Positions 26,000 to 34,442 of a stretch of 64,000 nt of DNA are shown here, one piece after another. The DNA is from an uncultured Bacteroidota bacterium (GTDB taxonomy: Bacteria > Bacteroidota > Bacteroidia > Bacteroidales > P3). The notes below the pieces were generated by a model. It had not been told where the DNA came from. It did no database searches and worked only from the letters and a program-made list of their open reading frames with translations. The first letter of the stretch is position 1. Each line of letters begins with the position of its first letter. A program made the translations under genes and the position numbers. The stretch spans positions 62,001-126,000 of the forward strand of contig UQXW01000001.1 of assembly GCA_900545215.1 (NCBI GenBank). The letters are read 5' to 3'.

Positions 26000-27781
26000 C
26001 TATTTCTTCTCGTTCTTGTCCATTTCTTCTTTCAAAGAAGCCAAGATGTCGATGTCTCCGAGTGTTGTTTTCTCCAATCCCTCGTTGATTTTCTTCACAG
26101 CAGCAGCCTCATTGTTGGACTTTTTGTCGTCTTTTCTTGGTTCTTCTGCCTGCCATGTGCGAGTGTGGGAAACAACAATCTTTTTGTTTTCCTTGGAGAA
26201 CTCTATAACCTTGAAAGGAAGCTTTTCGTCAACTTTGGCAGTCGTTTTGTCTTCTTTCAAAAGGTGAGACTTTGGAGCGAAACCTTCAACTCCGTAAGGC
26301 AATGCCACAACGGCTCCACCCTTGTCGCTGATGCTCAAAATAGTTCCTTCGTGAACGGAGTTGACAGTGAATATGCTTTCAAACACATCCCAAGGGTTTT
26401 CTTCAAGTTGCTTGTGTCCCAAACTCAAACGACGGTTCTCTGCATCGACTTCCAAAACAACCACATCCATCTTTTCACCGATTTTTGTAAATTCGGCAGG
26501 GTGTTTGATTTTCTTGCTCCAAGAAAGGTCGGAGATGTGTATCAATCCGTCGATTCCTTCTTCCAATTCAACGAATATTCCGAAGTTCGTGAAGTTTCTA
26601 ACGATGGCTGTATGCTTGCTGCCGACAGGATATTTCTCTGCAATGTTTGTCCAAGGATCAGGGATAAGCTGTTTGATGCCCAAGGACATCTTTCTCTCTT
26701 CTCTGTCCAAAGTCAAAATCACAGCCTCGACTTCGTCGCCTATTTTCAAGAAGTCGTGAGCTGTTCTCAGGTGTTGGCTCCATGACATCTCGGTTACGTG
26801 AATCAAACCTTCGACACCGGGGATTATTTCAACGAAAGCACCGTAGTCTGCCAAGACAACGACTTTTCCTTTAACCTTATCGCCGACTTTCAAGTTAGGA
26901 TCGAGGCTGTCCCATGGGTGAGGAGTAAGTTGTTTCAATCCCAAAGCAATTCTCTTCTTGCCTTCGTCGAAGTCAAGTATCACAACCTTTATCTTTTCGT
27001 CCAATTTGACGATTTCTTCAGGGTGTTGGATTCTGCCCCATGAAAGGTCGGTGATGTGAATCAAACCATCGACGCCTCCCAAGTCCACAAACACACCGTA
27101 AGACGTGATGTTCTTAACCGTTCCTTCCAATACCTGACCTTTTTCCAGTTTGGCGATGATTTCAGCCTTTTGAGCCTCGATTTCATCCTCAATCAAAGCC
27201 TTGTGAGATACGACAACGTTCTTGTATTCGTTGTTTATCTTAACGACTTTGAACTCCATAACCTTGTCAACGAACACATCATAGTCGCGGATAGGCTTTA
27301 CGTCTATCTGACTGCCCGGAAGGAATGCTTCGATGCCGAAGACATCCACGATAAGTCCGCCCTTGGTTCTGCTCTTTACGTATCCGTTGATGATTTCGTG
27401 AGACTCGTAAGCCTGATTAACTCTTTCCCAAGATTTCAATATACGAGCGTCCTTGTGAGAAAGTCTCAACTGACCGCCGGCATCCTCTTTCTGCACCACG
27501 AACACCTCAACCTTGTCGCCGACTTTCAAATCCGGATTGTAGCGGAACTCATTCAAAGGAATGATACCGTCGGATTTGAATCCTATATTAACTATAACTT
27601 CGCGGTTGTCTTTTGCCACAACCACACCTTCAACCACTTGTTGATCGCCTATTTGGTTGAATGTTTTGTCATACGCTTCGGACATTTTTTCTTTTTCATC
27701 CGCTGCATACTTTGCATGTTCTTCTTCTGCCGCATTCCAATCAAAATCAGCCAAAGGTTGAACGTTTTTCAAATCTCTCAT
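26000..27781 (-). CDS. rpsA: 30S ribosomal protein S1
   Basis: The protein (593 aa) is built of about six S1 RNA-binding repeats. Each has the G-x-V...G-x-F/V-V-x-L...G-L-I/V-H pattern, for example GTVKNITSYGVFVDLGGVDGLIHITDLSW and its later copies, preceded by a Bacteroidota-type acidic N-terminal extension. S1 brings mRNA to the 30S subunit. Bacteroidota use few Shine-Dalgarno sequences, so S1-mRNA contact is important. The gene is monocistronic with a ~130-base leader and its own -7 element, and is divergent from the antiporter gene. Confidence 0.96.
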   Translation of the reverse strand: MRDLKNVQPLADFDWNAAEEEHAKYAADEKEKMSEAYDKTFNQIGDQQVVEGVVVAKDNREVIVNIGFKSDGIIPLNEFRYNPDLKVGDKVEVFVVQKEDAGGQLRLSHKDARILKSWERVNQAYESHEIINGYVKSRTKGGLIVDVFGIEAFLPGSQIDVKPIRDYDVFVDKVMEFKVVKINNEYKNVVVSHKALIEDEIEAQKAEIIAKLEKGQVLEGTVKNITSYGVFVDLGGVDGLIHITDLSWGRIQHPEEIVKLDEKIKVVILDFDEGKKRIALGLKQLTPHPWDSLDPNLKVGDKVKGKVVVLADYGAFVEIIPGVEGLIHVTEMSWSQHLRTAHDFLKIGDEVEAVILTLDREERKMSLGIKQLIPDPWTNIAEKYPVGSKHTAIVRNFTNFGIFVELEEGIDGLIHISDLSWSKKIKHPAEFTKIGEKMDVVVLEVDAENRRLSLGHKQLEENPWDVFESIFTVNSVHEGTILSISDKGGAVVALPYGVEGFAPKSHLLKEDKTTAKVDEKLPFKVIEFSKENKKIVVSHTRTWQAEEPRKDDKKSNNEAAAVKKINEGLEKTTLGDIDILASLKEEMDKNEKK

Positions 27782-27908
27782 TTGTAGAAAAATGACTTTT
27801 TGATTTGTCCCTTACCGGACGGTTAAACATAAAATTAAACTTAAAACACAATGCTTTTCATCTGCTTTTCCCATCTGGTAAGCGATGTAAAGAGACGATA
27901 AGCGTTTG

Positions 27909-27916
27909 CAAAGATA
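27909..27916 (-). promoter_or_regulatory. Bacteroidota -7 promoter element for rpsA
   Basis: On the minus strand the site reads TATCTTTG, ~128 bases upstream of the rpsA ATG. The leader may carry S1 autoregulatory structure, which I could not resolve. Confidence 0.6.
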
Positions 27917-27968
27917 CGCTTTTTTCTCGATTTCGCTGCACAAACACCTGTAAAACGCCGAAAAGATG

Positions 27969-27976
27969 TAATTTTG
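27969..27976 (+). promoter_or_regulatory. Putative -7 promoter element for the antiporter gene
   Basis: TAATTTTG matches TAnnTTTG, 21 bases before the ATG at 27998. It is preceded by AAAACGCCGAAAAG, a word shared with the dispersed repeat family. No clear -33 box is seen. Confidence 0.4.
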
Positions 27977-27997
27977 CGAACCTAAAACAGCGAAAAG

Positions 27998-30307
27998 ATG
28001 AACACTCTTCCCACCATCATAAGCGATTTGGCTTTGATATTGGTTCTCGGCTCGGCATTCGGGCTTTTGTGCAAGTTTTTGAAGCAGCCCGTTGTGCTGG
28101 GCTATATCGTCGCAGGCTTTTTGGCAGGACCTCATTTTGCATTTACGCCGACCGTTCAGCCGGAAAATATATCCACATGGGCAGACATAGGCGTCATCTT
28201 CCTTTTATTCGGAATGGGCTTGGAGTTCAGTTTCAAGAAAATGATTTCTGTCGGCAATGTCGGGGGAAAGGCTATGTTGTTCGAGGCAGTCTGTTTGTCG
28301 ATTTTCGGTTTCTTCATAGGCAGGCTTATGGGCTGGAACGTCTTCGACAGTGTTCTTCTCGGCGGAATGCTTTGCATGAGTTCCACAGCCATTATCGTCA
28401 AAGCCTTTAACGACATGGGCTTGCAGAAAGAGCATTTCGCAGGCATCGTTTTCGGCATATTGGTTTTTGAAGACCTGTTTGCCATTCTGCTCATGGTGCT
28501 TTTATCCGGCTTTGCAGTCAGCCGCAGCTTTGAAGGCAGCGAGTTGGTATTCATGATTGCCCGTCTCGGTTTCTTCCTCGTCGTATGGTTCGTTGCAGGT
28601 ATATATTTGATACCGACTTTGCTCAAAAAGATAAAGAAACACCTCAACTCCGAAATACTGCTTCTCGTTTCCATGGGACTTTGTTTCCTTATGGTGGTTT
28701 TGGCAACCCGTGCAGGCTTTTCTTCCGCCTTGGGAGCGTTCATAATGGGGTCGATACTTGCAGAAACCATGGAATTGGAAAACATAGAAAAGGTAATCTC
28801 GCCCATAAAGGACTTTTTTGGAGCGATATTCTTCGTATCCGTCGGAATGATGGTCGATCCTGCCATCTTGGTCGATAATTTCGGAACGGTGCTTGTCATA
28901 GCCGCTGCCTCTATAAGCGGTAAGATGATATTCACCACCATGGGTGTCAGGTTCGCCGGTCAAAGCATGCGAACCGCCGTTCAATCCGGTTTCTCACTTG
29001 CCCAAATGGGAGAGTTCTCCTTCATCATCGCTTCCGTCGGAATGACCCTCGGATTAACCTCACCGAGCATTTATCCGATTGTCATAGCGGTTTCGGTCAT
29101 CACCACCTTTACCACGCCGTACACCATCAAACTTGCCTTACCTTTTTACCACGTTCTCGAATCCGTTCTGCCGGACTCGCTGACCAACCGTTTGAATAAA
29201 ACCGAGGATAAAAAAGCCGGAGAGAAAGAATCCGAGTGGAAACAGTTGCTTGTGTCCTTTTTCGGAAATCTCTTGGTCTTTTCAGTCATCTGCCTTGCCA
29301 TATATTTTCTTTCTGCCGCTTTTCTCAAACCTCTTTCCCTGCGTTTCGACAATCCGACATTCGGACTTGTCCTTTTCTCATGTCTCAGTATAGCAGTGAT
29401 GTCCCCTTTTATAATAGGTATAATAAAGAACCGCGGCAAACAATCCTTTCTTGTACTTTCCCTTTGGGCAACCAACCATAACAATCGCTACTTTCTGACA
29501 GCCATGATAGCGATAAGGTACATGCTTGCACTCATCTTTCTATTCCTTATAATAAAACTCTACTGGAACATACCCGCTTTTGTCATTGCAATCCTCGCTT
29601 TGGTTGTTTTCGGCTTCATTTTCCAAAACAAAAGCCTCCAAAAACACTACTGGAAATTGGAAACACGTTTCGTGAAGAACTTCAACCAGCGACAAATCGA
29701 GAGTCGCCAACAGAGCGGCGGCACTTCCGATGAACACTTGCAGGAATTGGATAATCTTCATTGGATTGACAAACATCTTTACGTAACAAGTTATCTCGTG
29801 CAGAGCGGAGGCGTCGTGGCGAACAAGCCACTCAAAGAATTGAACTTGCGAAAGGTTTACGACATAATAGTGATTGCGGTCATGCGAGACGGCAAACGAA
29901 CCGATTTTCCCGATGGAAACTTCAAACCGGAGGTAAACGACATGCTTATTGCCGTAGGACAAATACAAAATCTCAAAGATGCACAAATAGCATATAAAGG
30001 AATAGACCTCGATTACGACAAAGTGATGAACCTGCATGAGTTTTCCATTTCGCAGCAAAAGGATAAGAACAGCACAATCAAGTGCAGAACTTTCGTGATA
30101 GAGGAAAACTCTCCATGGATAGGCCACAGCCTGAACGAAGCACGCTTGAATAACAAAACCAACTGCATTGTTGTCGGAATGGAACGAGACGACATGCCGA
30201 CAGCCAACCCTTCCTCCGATGTGAAATTCAAGAAAGACGATATGGTGTGGGTGTTGGGAGACGATAAATCGCTAAACGAACTGCTCAAAACAGACTTTTT
30301 CGCATAA
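27998..30307 (+). CDS. CPA2-type monovalent cation:proton antiporter with C-terminal TrkA_C domain
   Basis: The protein (769 aa) has 12 or more membrane spans in its first ~420 residues. The Na/H exchanger core carries KefB/KefC-like segments (GYIVAGFLAGP, DIGVIFLLFGMGLEF, MSSTAIIVKAF, FEDLFAILLMVLL). More membrane spans follow at ~425-540, then a charged stretch, and then a TrkA_C-like domain at about 575-650 and again near the end (DDMVWVLGDD). I infer K+ or Na+ export in exchange for protons at the inner membrane, gated by a ligand bound at the C-terminal domains. No TrkA_N (NAD) domain is obvious. The aldehyde dehydrogenase starts 1 base after the stop. Confidence 0.85.
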   Translation: MNTLPTIISDLALILVLGSAFGLLCKFLKQPVVLGYIVAGFLAGPHFAFTPTVQPENISTWADIGVIFLLFGMGLEFSFKKMISVGNVGGKAMLFEAVCLSIFGFFIGRLMGWNVFDSVLLGGMLCMSSTAIIVKAFNDMGLQKEHFAGIVFGILVFEDLFAILLMVLLSGFAVSRSFEGSELVFMIARLGFFLVVWFVAGIYLIPTLLKKIKKHLNSEILLLVSMGLCFLMVVLATRAGFSSALGAFIMGSILAETMELENIEKVISPIKDFFGAIFFVSVGMMVDPAILVDNFGTVLVIAAASISGKMIFTTMGVRFAGQSMRTAVQSGFSLAQMGEFSFIIASVGMTLGLTSPSIYPIVIAVSVITTFTTPYTIKLALPFYHVLESVLPDSLTNRLNKTEDKKAGEKESEWKQLLVSFFGNLLVFSVICLAIYFLSAAFLKPLSLRFDNPTFGLVLFSCLSIAVMSPFIIGIIKNRGKQSFLVLSLWATNHNNRYFLTAMIAIRYMLALIFLFLIIKLYWNIPAFVIAILALVVFGFIFQNKSLQKHYWKLETRFVKNFNQRQIESRQQSGGTSDEHLQELDNLHWIDKHLYVTSYLVQSGGVVANKPLKELNLRKVYDIIVIAVMRDGKRTDFPDGNFKPEVNDMLIAVGQIQNLKDAQIAYKGIDLDYDKVMNLHEFSISQQKDKNSTIKCRTFVIEENSPWIGHSLNEARLNNKTNCIVVGMERDDMPTANPSSDVKFKKDDMVWVLGDDKSLNELLKTDFFA

Positions 30308-30308
30308 G

Positions 30309-31685
30309 ATGGCAGAAAACGACAAAACCGTTGAAGCAGTATTCCAAGCCCAAAGGCAATCCGTGCGACAGGAGCTTTCTTTACCGTATTCCATACGGCG
30401 TGAGAATCTCGTCAAACTGCGACGACTGATAAAGCAAAGGGAGCGGGATATAAACCAAGCACTATTCGATGACCTGCATAAAAGCCCTGCGGAGTGTTAT
30501 CTGACAGAAACAGGCATTGTTCTTTCGGAAATAAGTTTCGCATTGAAACATCTGCGGAAGTGGACACGCAAGAAGAGAGTGCCTACACCTCTCTGTCTTA
30601 TGCCTTCCGCCTCTTACATACTGCCGCAGGCATTGGGAACGATACTTATAATCTCTCCATGGAATTATCCCTTTCAGTTGGCACTCTCGCCCTTGGTGGG
30701 AGCGGTTGCCGCAGGCAACAGAGTACTCCTGAATCCCTCTCCGCAAAGTCCTCATACCACCTCGCTTTTGCAAAGCCTGATAAACGACAACTTCCCCGAA
30801 GATGAGATGTATTGTTTCGGCGGAGATATTTCTATAACGGAAACTTTGCTGGATTTGAAGCCCGATTATCTCTTTTTCACCGGCTCTCCGGCCACGGCGC
30901 GCAGGATAATGTCGCAGGCATCGTCCGAACTGATACCTGCAACTCTCGAACTCGGAGGCAAATCTCCCGTCATAGTGGATAAGGACGCCGATTGCGAGAC
31001 TGCCGCCAAGCGTATAGCCTTCGGAAAGTTCATGAACTGCGGGCAAACCTGTGTGGCACCGGATTATCTCTTCATACACCGTTCGTTGAAAGAGACTTTC
31101 GTTGAACATTTCCGCCGGTTTGTCGAAACGGAATACGGAAAGAACCCTGTCTTATCGCCATTCTACGGCAAAATGATAAACGAATATCATTTCCGGAGAG
31201 TAGAAAAACTTTTGGAGGGTCAAAACATAATCTTCGGAGGTGAGATGAAAGCGGATGAAAACTACATTGCTCCGACTCTTGTGGAGTTACACAGCCTCGA
31301 CAACAGCCTTATGCAGGAAGAAATCTTCGCTCCCGTTCTGCCGATGATTGTTTTCGACGACATAAGCGAGACTGTCGATTACATCCTTTTGCAGGAGAGG
31401 CCGCTTGCTCTCTATTACTTCGGAACGGAAAACCGCAACATCATTGACAGGCTACCATTCGGCGGAGGTTGTATCAACGATACTCTCATGCACATAGTCT
31501 CTCCGTATATGCCTTTCGGAGGCGTGGGGAACAGCGGCATGGGAGCATATCACGGAAAGGCTTCTTTCGATACCTTCACACATTATAAGTCCGTTCTTCA
31601 ATCGCCTCGCCGTTTCGATTTTGCCTTCAAATACCCGCCTTATACCGATACCGTTCTCCGTATCTTCAAACGCCTGCTTCGATAA
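30309..31685 (+). CDS. Aldehyde dehydrogenase (class 3-like)
   Basis: The protein (458 aa) has the ALDH fold with the cofactor segment ISPWNYPFQLALSPLVGAVAAGN, the general base Glu214 in LELGGKSP, and catalytic Cys248 in NCGQTCVAPDY. It is short and lacks an N-terminal extension, as in class 3 / AlkH / YwdH-type enzymes that oxidise medium to long-chain or aromatic aldehydes with NAD(P). It is practically fused to the antiporter gene transcript. A C-terminal hydrophobic/basic tail (VLRIFKRLL) could associate with membrane, as in microsomal class 3 relatives. Confidence 0.88.
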   Translation: MAENDKTVEAVFQAQRQSVRQELSLPYSIRRENLVKLRRLIKQRERDINQALFDDLHKSPAECYLTETGIVLSEISFALKHLRKWTRKKRVPTPLCLMPSASYILPQALGTILIISPWNYPFQLALSPLVGAVAAGNRVLLNPSPQSPHTTSLLQSLINDNFPEDEMYCFGGDISITETLLDLKPDYLFFTGSPATARRIMSQASSELIPATLELGGKSPVIVDKDADCETAAKRIAFGKFMNCGQTCVAPDYLFIHRSLKETFVEHFRRFVETEYGKNPVLSPFYGKMINEYHFRRVEKLLEGQNIIFGGEMKADENYIAPTLVELHSLDNSLMQEEIFAPVLPMIVFDDISETVDYILLQERPLALYYFGTENRNIIDRLPFGGGCINDTLMHIVSPYMPFGGVGNSGMGAYHGKASFDTFTHYKSVLQSPRRFDFAFKYPPYTDTVLRIFKRLLR

Positions 31686-32038
31686 AGCATTTTAAATTGC
31701 AACGTTTCTTATTACACAGAGCAGCCTCTGATGTCGGAGATGCCAAAAGAAAAAGGGGTCGCAAACCCAAGGAATTCGACCCCGAAAAGTACCGCAACAT
31801 AAAGCAGTACGAACAATACAATATGCAGTAAATCTCTTTTCATTAACTCTTTCTTTTGTTTCGTTTTCCGTTTTGCAAAGTTCGGTTAAAACAAAGGTCT
31901 GCACAATACCCGAAAATGGGTATTTTACGGAATGCGTTCGACAATCCTCTTTTATATATGTATCGATACACGGTATGAAATAAAACTTGCGGGGAAACGT
32001 TCCATACAATGCCAAGAGCGTGAAAAAGAGAGAAACAG
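31686..32038. other. Intergenic region with a possible gene remnant and palindromes
   Basis: This is the boundary between the housekeeping part and the polysaccharide locus. It holds a short open frame with an AT-hook-like stretch (31696-31833), a small hairpin ATACCC-N6-GGGTAT followed by T (31906-31926), and a perfect 12-base palindrome TGTATCGATACA (31959-31970) that could be an operator. No TAnnTTTG promoter is seen here for the pyruvyltransferase gene. Confidence 0.4.
31696..31833 (+). CDS. Possible small basic protein or gene remnant with AT-hook-like motif
   Basis: A TTG-started frame of ~45 residues (open further upstream, without an ATG) encodes DAKRKRGRKPKEFDPEKYRNIKQ and ends EQYNMQ. 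KRGRKPK resembles an AT-hook minor-groove binder. The lack of an ATG and of a ribosome-binding site makes a remnant of a larger gene as likely as a real small protein. It starts 11 bases after the aldehyde dehydrogenase stop. Confidence 0.3.
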
Positions 32039-33265
32039 ATGGAAGAGCAGTTGCAGACCAAGAAACGGGTGATGGTGCTGACGCAACCCTTGTGGAACAA
32101 TTACGGTTGCCTTTTGCAGGCGTATGCTTTGCAGAAAGTGATTGAGCGTTCGGGCTTTGAGGTGTGTACAGACCGTCATGAGAGGCATTTCGCTTCGTTT
32201 GCCGAGAATGCAAAGGACGATTTGAAACGCTTTGCGGCTCGTTTTGTTTTGCAAAGAAAGAGCGTGAAGGTATTCCCATATCGTTTCGATGCGGAGACTT
32301 GGCGGAAGGTGTCGGCGAATACGCAGAAGTTCGTCGATGAAAGGCTGTCAACCGTTGATTTTTTCGATGAAAAAGGAAAACCGAAAGAGGACACGGGCAG
32401 GTGGGATTGCTTTGTGTTTGGTTCCGACCAGATTTGGCGGGATTCTTATGGCAGAGTGGAGACTTATTTCGGCGATTTCTTGGAGGGAAAAGGGGTGAAG
32501 AAGATTGCGTACGCTGCTTCTTTCGGTTTGGAAAGCTGGCAATTCACGCCCGAAAGGACGAAACGTTTGTTCGATTTGGCTCGTTCCTTCTCCGGAATAG
32601 GGGTTCGTGAGGAGGATATGGCGGATTTGATGCACAAGAACTTCTCTTCCGTTGCGGGCAAAGAGGCAGATAAGTTGGAAATCACTCATGTGGCAGACCC
32701 TACTTTGCTTTTGACAGCCGAGGATTACCGTTTGTTGGCAGAGGATTGGAGGAAAGAGTGCGATCAGGCAGCGGAAACGCTTTTTCAAAAGAAAGGAAAG
32801 GGTATTTTGGCTGTGTATGTGCTGGATTGGACGAATGAAAAGAGGCGTATGATGGAAAGGATTTGCGGTTACATGAACCTGCAAGCCGTATTTCTCAATC
32901 CCGAAAGGCGTTTGGGCGTGGAAACAAGGCATTTCGAGGGAGAAAAATCTGTGTTCCGAAGCGTGGAAAGTTGGCTTTCGTTAATGCAAAGTGCTGATTT
33001 CGTCCTGACTGACTCCTATCACGGAACGATATTTTCCCTTCTTTTCGATAGGAAGTTCGCTTTGGTAATGAACAACGGGCGGGGAATTTCCCGTTTTCGC
33101 ACGTTGGACGAATTGTTCGACCTGTCTCCTTATACCGTTTCGCAGGAAGAGGATTTGGAAAAGGTATTTTCATTCACAGGAAGAGACGAAGCGGCTTTTC
33201 AAAACTCACTTGCAAGGATACGCAACCGTTCTTTCGACTTTTTGAAACAACATCTCGGCAAATGA
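32039..33265 (+). CDS. Polysaccharide pyruvyl transferase family protein
   Basis: The protein (408 aa) has the family layout (PF04230): an N-terminal NNYGCLLQAYALQKVIE segment, FGSDQIWR, YAASFGLESW, VREEDMADLM, a VADPTLLL segment, and near the C-terminus TDSYHGTIFSLLF with the conserved Ser-Tyr-His. Members add a pyruvate ketal to sugars of exopolysaccharides, although some such proteins have other ligase-like roles. It opens the surface polysaccharide locus, and its stop overlaps the next glycosyltransferase start (ATGA), so the two are coupled. Confidence 0.82.
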   Translation: MEEQLQTKKRVMVLTQPLWNNYGCLLQAYALQKVIERSGFEVCTDRHERHFASFAENAKDDLKRFAARFVLQRKSVKVFPYRFDAETWRKVSANTQKFVDERLSTVDFFDEKGKPKEDTGRWDCFVFGSDQIWRDSYGRVETYFGDFLEGKGVKKIAYAASFGLESWQFTPERTKRLFDLARSFSGIGVREEDMADLMHKNFSSVAGKEADKLEITHVADPTLLLTAEDYRLLAEDWRKECDQAAETLFQKKGKGILAVYVLDWTNEKRRMMERICGYMNLQAVFLNPERRLGVETRHFEGEKSVFRSVESWLSLMQSADFVLTDSYHGTIFSLLFDRKFALVMNNGRGISRFRTLDELFDLSPYTVSQEEDLEKVFSFTGRDEAAFQNSLARIRNRSFDFLKQHLGK

Positions 33266-34245
33266 AAAAGAGTATGGATAAGACTGAAACCATGGATATA
33301 TCCGTTGTCATACCGTTGTATAACAAGGAAAGCAGCATTCGGACGGCTGTGGAGTGTGCTTTGAGGCAGACTTGTTCCGTCAGGGAGGTGATAATAATCG
33401 ATGACGGTTCGACGGACGAGAGTGCAAAGGTGGTGAAAGGGCTTATCAAAGAATGCTTTTGGCGTGGCGACGGAAGAATAAGGCTGGTTTCGCAGGCAAA
33501 TTCGGGCGTTTCTGCAGCCAGAAACACCGGAATACGGGAGGCAAAGGGAGAATGGATAGCATTCTTGGACGCAGATGATATTTGGAAAAGCAATCATATC
33601 GAACAAATCACCCGTTTGCATGAGGCTTTTCCGCAGGCTGCGGTTCTCTCTACGAACTATGAAATCGTTACTTCGGCGGAAGTGCAAAATCCGAACACCG
33701 TTTCGGAAAAACGGAACGGCGATTCGATTTTTTCTTTCGACGATTTATTTTCCTCAAACGCCGTTGCGTCGCAAGAGGGTTGCGAGGGCTTCATCGTGAA
33801 TGACTTTTACGGCAGATTGTTGTTCGGAAAGCATGTCGTCTGGTCATCGACCGCCGTGGTGAAAAGGTCGGCTCTCTCGGAGATAGGGGGCTTCGATACA
33901 CGCATGACCAAGGGAGAGGATTTGGATTGTTGGGAACGATTGTACGAAAAGGAAATCTTTGCCCAAAGCAATGCCATGACTGCATTCTATATATCCGATC
34001 CGCTTGATGGAAATGCCACAAGGAAAGCCGGCAATGTGCAGACATACGCCGTATATCTCAATAAGGCGGCTTTCAGATGGCGAAGTGATAAGGATTTGTA
34101 TCGTTTCAAAGTGGTATATGGCTATTTGAAAATGTTCATTTTGCAGCACCAATTCCGCAACTTGGCATTATTGCTCTTGAAACACAACGTTCTGTTTTTG
34201 AAAATCCCGATGTACATATTCAAAAAGCGGAAAAGAGGTTTTTGA
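33262..34245 (+). CDS. Family 2 glycosyltransferase
   Basis: The protein (327 aa) has the GT-A fold: SVVIPLYNKESSIRTAVECALRQT at the N-terminus, IIDDGSTDES, and WIAFLDADDIWK containing the metal-binding DxD. It is predicted to transfer an activated sugar to a lipid-linked glycan on the cytoplasmic side of the inner membrane. Residues ~150-168 come from a CGCCG dispersed repeat inserted in frame, followed by GCEGF; this loop is probably variable. The specific sugar is unknown. Confidence 0.85.
   Translation: MKKSMDKTETMDISVVIPLYNKESSIRTAVECALRQTCSVREVIIIDDGSTDESAKVVKGLIKECFWRGDGRIRLVSQANSGVSAARNTGIREAKGEWIAFLDADDIWKSNHIEQITRLHEAFPQAAVLSTNYEIVTSAEVQNPNTVSEKRNGDSIFSFDDLFSSNAVASQEGCEGFIVNDFYGRLLFGKHVVWSSTAVVKRSALSEIGGFDTRMTKGEDLDCWERLYEKEIFAQSNAMTAFYISDPLDGNATRKAGNVQTYAVYLNKAAFRWRSDKDLYRFKVVYGYLKMFILQHQFRNLALLLLKHNVLFLKIPMYIFKKRKRGF
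33713..33765 (+). repeat. Dispersed CGCCG repeat, in frame inside a glycosyltransferase gene
   Basis: GGAACGGCG (33713-33721) and AACGCCGTT (33757-33765) are inverted ends around an A/T-rich middle. The left part of the middle matches the intergenic copy at 8586-8610 (24/25) and the right part matches 2551-2578 (26/28), so this copy joins the two into one family. Confidence 0.65.
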
Positions 34246-34325
34246 TACGACCTTTGCAGACCGTGAATTTTATTCTTTGCAAATCAAAACGATAAGAAAG
34301 CAAAAGTAAAATAGGCACTTGAAAG

Positions 34326-34357
34326 TTTGTTCATATCGGAAAAGTGTGTTACCTTTG
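34326..34357 (+). promoter_or_regulatory. Bacteroidota promoter for the main polysaccharide operon
   Basis: TTTG at 34326-34329, a 20-base spacer, then TACCTTTG at 34350-34357. It lies 85 bases before the first dehydrogenase gene. Confidence 0.75.
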
Positions 34358-34372
34358 CACAATGTAAAAACT

Positions 34373-34408
34373 CCGTCGGTGTTGTATATTTTACAATGTA
34401 ACTGACGG
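34373..34408 (+). promoter_or_regulatory. Leader hairpin of the polysaccharide operon
   Basis: CCGTCGGT pairs with ACTGACGG (one G-T) and an inner TTGT pairs with ACAA, just downstream of the expected transcription start. It may be a leader structure for antitermination control, common at capsule operons of Bacteroidales. No UpxY/NusG-like gene is in the window. Confidence 0.4.
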
Positions 34409-34442
34409 GGCTTTGCCGTACCCGAAAGAGTGTAAGAAGGTA

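Noticed and set aside
27056..27787. A 243-codon plus-strand frame opposite rpsA
   Set aside because: It is a shadow of the S1 repeats on the other strand, with no domain of its own.
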